Shown here piece by piece: positions 34,096 to 41,290 of a DNA stretch of 64,000 bases. The stretch is from assembly GCA_049325315.1 (NCBI GenBank), contig JBMONB010000132.1, positions 3,561 to 67,560 of the forward strand. Reading direction: 5' to 3'. A model generated the notes under the pieces. The model was not told the DNA's origin. It saw only the letters and a list, made by a program, of their open reading frames with translations, and made no database searches. How positions within the stretch are numbered: position 1 is the stretch's first letter; each line of letters begins with the position of its first letter. The translations under genes were made by a program, and so were the position numbers. Source of the stretch: JAWLHU01 sp049325315. Its GTDB lineage: Bacteria; Bacillota; Sulfobacillia; Symbiobacteriales; Symbiobacteriaceae.

Positions 34096-35559
34096 ATGAG
34101 CCAGTACAAGTACAAGTTCCAGCTGTATAAAGCGCTGCAGGCCAATACGCCGCAGATCTACGCCGCGGCGAAGAAGGCGGCCGACGAGATCGGCATTCCC
34201 CCCGAGATTCGCGGCAAGTTCGGCCTGACCGGCGCCATCTCCGGCTGCCCGGCCCCCCTGCGCAGCGACATTATGCACGCCGGCGAGGCGGGCAACGCCG
34301 AGGTGATCCCGCTTTCGATCCTGGTGGACAAGCTGCGCGAGGTGGTCAAGTCGGTCTACGGCGACCAGTGGGAGCCGATTCCGACCTCCACCTGCGAGGC
34401 GGCGCTCTGGGTCTCCTTTGACACCCTCTGCACCCCGCCCAACCTGGGCCGGGGCGACTCCTACCGCTCCCGCTACGTGGCGCCCCTGGAGAAGCACATG
34501 CACCACCAGGGCTCCTACGGCCGCCCCTTCCCCGCCAAGTACAAGGACAACTTCGCCGACCGCGGCACCACCGCCGGCGAGCTGGGCTTCTACGGCAAGC
34601 GGCAGAACAACCTGGACACCGTCATGGTCCCGCTGGTGGGCGCCCGCTACGACAACCACGGCATCAAGTCGTGGCCGGTGCCGATGCTGACCGGGGTTGA
34701 CCCCGAGGCCTCGGCGCAGAAGATCGCCCAGGTCTGCCAGGACCACGTCACCATGCTGACCGGCATCGCCTCACTCGGCTACGACACCCCCGGCTACGGC
34801 TACGCCGTGAAGGATGAGAACGGCGCCCCGCTCCTGCAGAAGCGGCTGGGCGAGATCGCCCGCCACCACAACATCCCCTACATCGTCGACAACGCCTGGG
34901 GCCTGCCGTTCATCGGCACCAACCCCAACCACATCAACGCCGATGTGATCACCTACGCCATGGACAAGGCGGCGGGCGCCGCCACCTCGGGCCTGATTAT
35001 CGCCCGGGAAGATGTGGCCACCAACATCCGCCGTGCGCTGGGCATGGGGGGCGACCGCTACGGCACCACCGCCTCCTACGGCAAGGCCGCCTATGTCACC
35101 TTCGACCCGGGCAAGGAGGCGATTCTCACCCAGATCGCCGCCCTGGAGGCGCTGCGTGACCGCCCGAACCTCTACACCAAGCCGGTTGACGACCTCTACG
35201 AGATCGTGGTCGAGGAGCTGGAGGCGCTGCCCAAGGCGCTGCGCGACAGCCTGCTGCTCTCCAAGTCCTACAACTCTACGACCGTCGAGATCAACTACGA
35301 GGCCACCTGGGCCGACGGCAAGATCGGCCTGCCGATCTTCTCGATCGAGGACATGTACGCCGGCAGCAACATCTTCCAGACCGGCTGCGCCCAGATGGGC
35401 ATCATCCCGACCATCGCTTACGACGGCAACATCTTCATCTCGCCGGGCCTCGGCACCAGCGACGCCGACGGCAACCTCCTGGAGAAGGAGACCCGCTATG
35501 CGGTGAAGGGCCTGGTCCAGCTCATCTCGATCGTGGCAAAATTCACAGGACTCGTGTAG
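34096..35559 (+). CDS. Fold-type I PLP-dependent enzyme, unassigned
   Basis: 487 residues; GAGAGGGAGCG upstream. The PLP site is recognisable from Asp265 in YIVDNAWGLPFIG and Lys291 in TYAMDKAAGAATSGLIIA, about 26 residues later as in selenocysteine-synthase/aminotransferase-like enzymes. The N-terminal 100 residues (GLTGAISGCPAPLRSDIMHAGEAGN) are unfamiliar. It is immediately upstream of the small ORF and the cobalamin protein, so it could supply PLP chemistry to a B12 aminomutase or form the substrate for it. I cannot name the reaction; racemase, lyase or transaminase are possible. Confidence 0.8.
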   Translation: MSQYKYKFQLYKALQANTPQIYAAAKKAADEIGIPPEIRGKFGLTGAISGCPAPLRSDIMHAGEAGNAEVIPLSILVDKLREVVKSVYGDQWEPIPTSTCEAALWVSFDTLCTPPNLGRGDSYRSRYVAPLEKHMHHQGSYGRPFPAKYKDNFADRGTTAGELGFYGKRQNNLDTVMVPLVGARYDNHGIKSWPVPMLTGVDPEASAQKIAQVCQDHVTMLTGIASLGYDTPGYGYAVKDENGAPLLQKRLGEIARHHNIPYIVDNAWGLPFIGTNPNHINADVITYAMDKAAGAATSGLIIAREDVATNIRRALGMGGDRYGTTASYGKAAYVTFDPGKEAILTQIAALEALRDRPNLYTKPVDDLYEIVVEELEALPKALRDSLLLSKSYNSTTVEINYEATWADGKIGLPIFSIEDMYAGSNIFQTGCAQMGIIPTIAYDGNIFISPGLGTSDADGNLLEKETRYAVKGLVQLISIVAKFTGLV

Positions 35560-35575
35560 AAAGGGGGGCCCCCTC

Positions 35576-35818
35576 ATGGGGGATGGCAAAGTGCTCGACC
35601 GGGCGGCCCTGTTGGACGCCCTGGATGTAGAGACCTTCCTGATCTGCCGGGATGCGGCCGAGGGCAAGCGGATGATGCTCGCCCTCATGGCCGGGATGGG
35701 CCTGGAGGATATCGACATCGTCTTCGTGGAGCACCGGGGCCCTGGCGCCCGGGTGCGGGGGCGGGCCTATGCGCACCGCCCCGGCGTCGGCCACGCCTTT
35801 GCGGGTGACCGGCCATGA
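35576..35818 (+). CDS. Small protein (80 aa) translationally coupled to the cobalamin protein
   Basis: 80 residues; ATG preceded by AAAGGGGGG and a stop that overlaps the next start (ATGA at 35815). Sequence VLDRAALLDALDVETFLICRDAAEGKRMMLALMAGMGLEDIDIVFVEHRGPGARVRGRAYAHRPGVGH looks like a compact alpha/beta unit with a basic tail. The position, just before the B12 protein, is like the small S subunits of aminomutases (for example OraS), but I see no clear homology. Confidence 0.65.
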   Translation: MGDGKVLDRAALLDALDVETFLICRDAAEGKRMMLALMAGMGLEDIDIVFVEHRGPGARVRGRAYAHRPGVGHAFAGDRP

Positions 35819-37644
35819 AGCGGCGCATATTGCTGGTTCCGCTGGACCCGGTCCACGACGTGGGCCTGAAGATGATTCGCCGGGGGCTCGATGAGGCGGG
35901 GCACGAGACGGTTCTCCTGCCCCCCGACACGCCCCCCGAGGAGATCGTGGAGGCCGCCCTGCGCGCTCCTGTCGACTGCATTCTGGTCAGCCGCACCCTT
36001 GGCTACGATGTGGCCGAGACGGTGGCCCGCTTCGTCGACCTGGCGGAGGCGGCGGGGCTGCGGGAGAAGGTCCGGCTGGGGATCGGCGGCATGGCGATCC
36101 GGCCCGAACTGGCCGCGGAGCTTGGCTTCGACGGCGCCTTCGGGCCGGGTACCACGGTGGAGCAGGCGGTGGCCTTCGTGGAGGGAAGACCGGCTCCCGA
36201 AAGCGGGGGTGACGTGGTCGCCCGGGCCGAACGGCCCAAGCCCCGGCTGGGCGAGGGCCACACCTACGCATACGCCCACCGCGGGATCGAGCAGCTTCTC
36301 GACGAGATCGCCGACCAGTTCTTGCACTGGGCCGAGGGGAAGACCTCCCCCGGCGTCGAGCGGGCCTACCTGCGCCGGGAGATCATCGCCGCCGAGAAGA
36401 GCGGGCGGGAGACCGTCTCGCTGCGGCGGGCCTACGGACGGCTCTCCACCGGGGTATCGGCCTCCTATTACGCTACCGGCGAGCTGCCGGACACGGTGCG
36501 CCGGGTGACGGCGGAGGAGCTCTCCCGGCTGGAGCAGTACCGGCTCCAGGCCGACCGAAGCAACCCCGCCGATTCGATCCGGCGCGGGCGCCCGGGACCC
36601 CTGCTCTTTACCCAGTACGGCACCGGCTGCCTGGTGACCGATGTGGCCCATATCAAGGTGCTGGAGGGCTGGTCCACCGACGGGGTGGTTCACTTCGACC
36701 CGTCGTGGGGCGCCCGCACCGAGGGGCTGCTGGAGGGCGCGCTCTCCCACCGGGGCGACGGCACGCCGATCAGCCTGGAGAACCTGGCCCGGATCAAGGG
36801 ATCGCTGGCCCCGCACACCCTCCTCCAGGTCCGGGCCCACCGCGGGCTCAACACCGCCGAGACGGTGCTCCTGGCCGCCGAGGTGGGGGCCGACCTGACC
36901 AAGATCAACATCGCCTACGGCGCCCTGGCGGGGGGAACCGACCCCGAGCGCATGGCGGTGGATGGGCTGGAGGCGATGCGGCTGGCCGCCATGCACCAGA
37001 TGGCCTACGACGTGGTGACCAACGAGGAGCTGGCGGGCGTTCCAGCCCACAAGGCCTTCGCCTCCATGCTGGTGACCGCCCACATCGGGCGGCGCCTGGG
37101 CGGGCGACCGGTGCTTCAGCCGCTCTTCTGCCACGGCCCCGAGGCAATGGTCCGCGGGCTCATGGACGACAACTATGTCAACTTCAACGCCGCCAAGGTG
37201 CTGGCTCTCCGCCAGATCGTGGACGCTCCCATCTGGCCGGGCGCACCGGTGGGCTTCATGACCCATACCGCCGACCGGGTTCAGTCGGCGATGACCACGG
37301 CGCTGCATGCGGCCCTGGCCTCGGCCCTGGGGCTCGATGCGGTGACCATTGCCTCCACCGATGAGGCTTACTCCGGCGGCCCGATCACCGCAGCGGCCCG
37401 CGTCGACACCCTGCGGGCGGTGCAGGAGACCCTGCGCTTCTTCGGGGAGGCGGCGATCACGCCCACCGCTCAGGCCGGCGAAATGGCCGGGGAGCTGGTG
37501 GAGTCGATCGAGGCGGTGCTGGTCGAGGCGGTCAAGGTCGGGTTTGTCCCGGCCATGATGCAGGGAATCTTCGGTTCCCCCGACGATGGCGCCCATCCCG
37601 GCCGGGCCGGGCGGGGAACCGTTCGGACCACGGTGCGGAGCTAG
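35815..37644 (+). CDS. Cobalamin-binding mutase/aminomutase-like protein (B12 domain + barrel-like domain)
   Basis: 609 residues. Residues 1-125 form a B12-binding Rossmann domain: LDPVHDVGLKMIRRGLDEAGHETVLLP, then VDCILVSRTLG and KVRLGIGGMAI. The motif is D-x-x-H-D-x-G (His14), one residue longer than the usual DxHxxG; strands two and GG turn are normal. Residues 260-590 form a barrel-like catalytic region (FTQYGTGCLVTDVAHIKVLEG, LLAAEVGADLTKINIAYGALAGG, TIASTDEAYSGGPIT) reminiscent of GlmE, OraE or KamD mutases. A base-off/His-on adenosylcobalamin radical mutase is the best guess, but domain order (B12 first) and low resemblance argue for an undescribed family. Confidence 0.75.
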   Translation: MKRRILLVPLDPVHDVGLKMIRRGLDEAGHETVLLPPDTPPEEIVEAALRAPVDCILVSRTLGYDVAETVARFVDLAEAAGLREKVRLGIGGMAIRPELAAELGFDGAFGPGTTVEQAVAFVEGRPAPESGGDVVARAERPKPRLGEGHTYAYAHRGIEQLLDEIADQFLHWAEGKTSPGVERAYLRREIIAAEKSGRETVSLRRAYGRLSTGVSASYYATGELPDTVRRVTAEELSRLEQYRLQADRSNPADSIRRGRPGPLLFTQYGTGCLVTDVAHIKVLEGWSTDGVVHFDPSWGARTEGLLEGALSHRGDGTPISLENLARIKGSLAPHTLLQVRAHRGLNTAETVLLAAEVGADLTKINIAYGALAGGTDPERMAVDGLEAMRLAAMHQMAYDVVTNEELAGVPAHKAFASMLVTAHIGRRLGGRPVLQPLFCHGPEAMVRGLMDDNYVNFNAAKVLALRQIVDAPIWPGAPVGFMTHTADRVQSAMTTALHAALASALGLDAVTIASTDEAYSGGPITAAARVDTLRAVQETLRFFGEAAITPTAQAGEMAGELVESIEAVLVEAVKVGFVPAMMQGIFGSPDDGAHPGRAGRGTVRTTVRS

Positions 37645-37648
37645 CGCC

Positions 37649-38773
37649 GTGGAGGCTGTAACCCGGGCCGTTCCGGCGATCGGTGTCGTCGGGACCGCCA
37701 AGAACACCGGCAAGACCACCACCCTGGTGGCGCTGCTCCAGGCCCTGGCCGGGGCGGGCCTCCGCCCTGCGGTAACCTCGATCGGCTTCGACGGCGAAAG
37801 CCAGGACCACATTACCGGGCTCCCCAAGCCCCGGATCGACGTGACCAAAGGCGCCCTGGTGGCCACGGCGGAGCGGGTCTTGCCCGAGGGCACCGCAGCC
37901 CTGGAGCCGCTCTGCCGCACCGGGGTGCAGACCGCCCTGGGCGAGGTGGTGATCGGGCGGGCCACCGCCTCCGGCCGGGCTGTGCTGGCCGGGCCGGCCA
38001 CCGGCGCCGGGCTCCGGCAGGTGCTGGAGGCCCTGGTCCCACTGGAGCCCGACCTCTGCCTGGTGGACGGCGCCTTCGGGCGCATGGCCCCCATGGTGGA
38101 GACCGACGGGCTGATCCTGGCCACGGGCGCCGCCCGCAGCCAGGACCTGGCCACCCTGGTGGCCGAGACCCGGGCGCTGCTCTGGCTCTTCCGGCGCCGG
38201 GCGCTCCCGCCCGCCGACCTGCCCCTTGTGCGGGCCGGGAACCTGCTGACCCCCGCCGCGGGCGCCGCCCTGGCGGGCGAGCTGGCAGCGGCTGCGGCCA
38301 GAGGGAGTGGCGTGCGGCTCGACCTGACCGGCGCCATCGCCCAGCCGGCCCTGGCCGCCCTGCTGGACAACCTGCCGGCCCTACCGTTCAGGCTGGAGGT
38401 CCGGGCCCCCGACCCGGTCCGCATGGCCCTGGCCGGCCCGCCGGCCCCGACCGCCGCCCTGTGGCGCAGGCTCAGCCGGCGGGGGCGTGTGGGCGTGGCC
38501 AAGCCCCTACCACTATTGGCTGTCACGGTCAACCCGTTTTACCCGGAGCCCGCACTCCGGGGATATGAGGCAGCGTTTATCGATGCCCGCGCGCTTCACG
38601 CCGCGATGGCAGGCGCCCTTTCGGTTCCGGTCATCGACACGGTCAAAGAGGGGAAGGAGGTGCTCTTTGCCAAAATTCGTCGGAAACTTCGTGGTACTCA
38701 CAAAAGGGGAACGGAACCGCGGAGATCGGTGACGACTGGTCCAGGTACCGAGAGACTTACGGGGGGTAATTGA
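37649..38773 (+). CDS. P-loop NTPase linked to the cobalamin enzyme, possible reactivase
   Basis: 374 residues from GTG at 37649, 4 bases after the preceding stop, with GGAG 8 bases upstream; the longer frame back to 37586 overlaps the mutase gene. Walker A is GTAKNTGKTTT (residues 15-25), followed by ALLQALAGAGLRPAVTSIGFDGES. A later LCLVDGAFGRMAP fits Walker B. Many B12 mutases need an ATP-driven chaperone that exchanges damaged cofactor, and aminomutase operons often contain an uncharacterised P-loop gene. That role is inferred from position only. Confidence 0.7.
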   Translation: MEAVTRAVPAIGVVGTAKNTGKTTTLVALLQALAGAGLRPAVTSIGFDGESQDHITGLPKPRIDVTKGALVATAERVLPEGTAALEPLCRTGVQTALGEVVIGRATASGRAVLAGPATGAGLRQVLEALVPLEPDLCLVDGAFGRMAPMVETDGLILATGAARSQDLATLVAETRALLWLFRRRALPPADLPLVRAGNLLTPAAGAALAGELAAAAARGSGVRLDLTGAIAQPALAALLDNLPALPFRLEVRAPDPVRMALAGPPAPTAALWRRLSRRGRVGVAKPLPLLAVTVNPFYPEPALRGYEAAFIDARALHAAMAGALSVPVIDTVKEGKEVLFAKIRRKLRGTHKRGTEPRRSVTTGPGTERLTGGN

Positions 38774-40170
38774 TGATGACATTGGCACATGTAGTGTACG
38801 CCTTGGGAGCTTTGGCTGTGGTCATTGCCATGGCCATGCGCAAGAGTGTTGTCATTCCGGCGCTTGTGGCTACCTTCGCTGTGGGCTGGGCTTACAAGGG
38901 CGGATTCACCGCAGGCATCGTGGGCGGCGTCTCGGCCATCTACAACGCCAACATCGTGGCAGCCACCGAACTGTTTGGGATCATCCTCCTCATCTCGTTC
39001 ATGGTCAGCATGCTCAACGCTCTGCGCAAGGTTGGGGCCGACCACGCCTTGGTCACCCCGATCCAGAAGCTCATGATCAATGGCCACGTGGCCTACTGGG
39101 TGCTCTTCGGCGCCACGGCCATCATCTCCACCGCCTTCTGGCCGACCCCGGCGGTTCCGCTGGTCGCCGCCATTCTCATGCCCGCTGCCCTGCGTGCTGG
39201 CCTGCCGCCCATGGGCGTCGCCATTGCTGTTACGTTATCCGGCCAGGGCATGGCGCTGGCCTCTGACGCCCTCATGCGGGTGGCTCCCGCCATCTCCGCC
39301 GGCGCGATGGGCAACCAGGGCTTGACCGAGGCCATCTGGGCCAAGGGCATCGTGCTCACCCTGGTGGTGGGCGCTGTGGCAAGCGTCTGGTCCTACATGC
39401 AGATCGCCAAGTCGATCAAGCGGCCCGAAGAGGTGGGCGACGTGGCGCTGGGCCAGGTGGCCGCCGCTGCCGCTCCCATGAAGGGCGCCCAGGATTCAGC
39501 GCTCGCCAAGCCGATGGCCTATACGACCATTCTGGCCTTCGTGCTGGTGGTCGTGGCGATGATCGTGCTCGACCTGAAGGGCGGCGACGCCGGGGCCCTG
39601 GTCGGCGGCACGGCTGCGGCGATCATGCTGATCACCTCCATCATTGCTCACGGCAAGGACGCCTTTGACGAGGTGGCAGACCGGCTGACAGAAGGGTTCG
39701 GCTTTGCGATCAAGATCATGGGATCGATCATCCCGATCGCCGCCTTCTTCTTCCTGGGCGCTGCGTCGAACTCGGCCAAGGTCCTGGGCGAGAACGCCCC
39801 GGGCTTCCTGTTCGACATGGTGACCGCCATTCAGAGCTACATCCCGCAGAACGAGTTCATCGCTGCCTTCGGTGTGCTGGCGGTGGGCCTCCTGGCCGGC
39901 TTCGACGGCTCCGGCTTCTCCGGACTGCCGATCACAGGCGCCCTCTCCGGCGCTCTGGCGCAGGGCACCGCCGTGGATCCGACGATGCTGGCTGCGGTCG
40001 GCCAGATGGGCAACATTTGGACCGGTGGCGGCACGATCATCGCCTGGTCCTCCCTGGTGGCCGTGGCGGGCTTCGCCGGCGTCTCTGCCGTCGACCTGGC
40101 CCGCAGGAACTTCGTGCCCGTGATTGTCGGCCTGATCCTCGCCACGATCGTGGCCGTGATTCTCTGGTAG
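38773..40170 (+). CDS. Membrane transporter of the ion-transporter (IT) type, possible substrate importer
   Basis: 465 residues with about 11-12 hydrophobic helices (for example LGALAVVIAMAMRKSVVIPALVATFAVGW, ELFGIILLISFMVSML, TAIISTAFWPTPAVPLVAAILMPAALRAGL). The start ATG overlaps the previous stop (TGATG); an ATG at 38776 follows. The layout resembles GntP/CitMHS/NhaC-like carriers but no family signature is certain. As last gene of the operon it is a natural candidate to bring in the amino acid or its acid product; NhaC-like carriers also close ornithine-degradation operons in clostridia. Confidence 0.75.
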   Translation: MMTLAHVVYALGALAVVIAMAMRKSVVIPALVATFAVGWAYKGGFTAGIVGGVSAIYNANIVAATELFGIILLISFMVSMLNALRKVGADHALVTPIQKLMINGHVAYWVLFGATAIISTAFWPTPAVPLVAAILMPAALRAGLPPMGVAIAVTLSGQGMALASDALMRVAPAISAGAMGNQGLTEAIWAKGIVLTLVVGAVASVWSYMQIAKSIKRPEEVGDVALGQVAAAAAPMKGAQDSALAKPMAYTTILAFVLVVVAMIVLDLKGGDAGALVGGTAAAIMLITSIIAHGKDAFDEVADRLTEGFGFAIKIMGSIIPIAAFFFLGAASNSAKVLGENAPGFLFDMVTAIQSYIPQNEFIAAFGVLAVGLLAGFDGSGFSGLPITGALSGALAQGTAVDPTMLAAVGQMGNIWTGGGTIIAWSSLVAVAGFAGVSAVDLARRNFVPVIVGLILATIVAVILW

Positions 40171-40181
40171 CAGCGGCCCCT

Positions 40182-40221
40182 CGGTGGAGGAGAGGGTCTG
40201 CGGGTGACCGCTCCTCCACCG
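40182..40221 (+). terminator. Hairpin after the transporter gene
   Basis: A perfect 11-bp stem CGGTGGAGGAG / CTCCTCCACCG with an 18-base loop; only a short T-run (CCCCTTTGG) follows, so termination may be partial. Confidence 0.55.
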
Positions 40222-40276
40222 GCCCCTTTGGGGCATCTCTCCCCGCGATGGCGCGGCGAGTCTGAGGTGAGACCTG

Positions 40277-41194
40277 GTGGGCATTCTGTACGCCTTGCTG
40301 ACCGCTGCCCTCTGGGCGCTGTACAACCTGGTGGTGCGGCGCGGCAGGGAGAGCATGGACCCGGGGGCCGGCTATCTGCTGACGATCCTGATCAACGTGG
40401 TGACCAACCTCTCCTTTCTCCTCCTGCCCCTGCCGGGGGCCGGAGCGGAGGGGTTTGGCTGGGTGCCGCTGCTCCTGTTCGGCGTGGCCGGGCTCTCGGT
40501 CACCCTGCTGGGCCGCTGGCTCTACTTCGAGACCGTCTTTACCCTGGGGCCCAGCCGCGCCAGCAGTTGGAAGAACATGGCGCCGGTCTACACGCTGATC
40601 CTGGCGGCCATCTTCCTGGGCGAACCGGTCACGCTGACGGCGGTGGCAGGGATCGCAGCGATGCTGGCCGGTGCGTGGGCGCTGGCCCGTGAGCAGGAGC
40701 GGTCTGCGGCGCTGGGCGGCGGAATGAAGTCTGCTCCCACCATGGCGGCGAGCGCCGCCAAGGGACAGCGCTTCGGGATCTTGCTGGGCATCGGCAGCGG
40801 TCTGGCCTTCTCCACCGGCATTCTTGCCCGGCGGGCGGGGCTGCTGATCTGGCCGGATGCCGCCTGGGGCGCCGCCATCGGAGCGATGATCGCCCTGGTG
40901 GGCTGGACACCCTTCGCCATTGCCCGGGGAGAGTTCACCGCCCTGCTGCGTTCACGGATGCGGGGAGCCGGGCCGTGGGTGCTGGCCGGCCTGCTCAGCA
41001 GCCTGGCCCAGCTCTTCACCTTCCTGGCCCTGCGGGTGCTGCCCTCTACCATTACCCAGGTGCTGACCAGCCTGGAGCCGGTCTTCACCATGGGCTTCAG
41101 CCTCCTGCTGTTCGGGGCGCAGGAGAACCTGAACCGGCGGCTGCTGGCCGCCGTCGGGGTGGTCTGCCTCGGGGTGGCCCTGGTGGTTCTGTAG
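40277..41194 (+). CDS. EamA-family (DMT) exporter
   Basis: 305 residues, ten predicted helices in two EamA halves (GILYALLTAALWALYNLVVRRG...; GILLGIGSGLAFSTGILARRAG...). GTG start with GAGGTGA upstream. DMT members usually export amino acids or metabolites. It sits between the B12 operon and the second oxidoreductase and could carry an end product of the pathway, but this is only positional. Confidence 0.85.
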   Translation: MGILYALLTAALWALYNLVVRRGRESMDPGAGYLLTILINVVTNLSFLLLPLPGAGAEGFGWVPLLLFGVAGLSVTLLGRWLYFETVFTLGPSRASSWKNMAPVYTLILAAIFLGEPVTLTAVAGIAAMLAGAWALAREQERSAALGGGMKSAPTMAASAAKGQRFGILLGIGSGLAFSTGILARRAGLLIWPDAAWGAAIGAMIALVGWTPFAIARGEFTALLRSRMRGAGPWVLAGLLSSLAQLFTFLALRVLPSTITQVLTSLEPVFTMGFSLLLFGAQENLNRRLLAAVGVVCLGVALVVL

Positions 41195-41230
41195 CACTGG
41201 ACCTGTTTCGGGGTTTGCTGCCCGGCGCTC

Positions 41231-41245
41231 CTCATCAGTGATGAG
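41231..41245. promoter_or_regulatory. Operator candidate 3 before the two-subunit oxidoreductase
   Basis: Perfect palindrome CTCATCA-G-TGATGAG, with outer CG flanks (CGCTC...GAGCGG) as in the other two copies. Lies about 45 bases upstream of the ATG at 41291. Confidence 0.7.
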
Positions 41246-41290
41246 CGGTAGGGAGTTATGCCCGGCCCCTTCAGAAAGGAGGACGTAACG

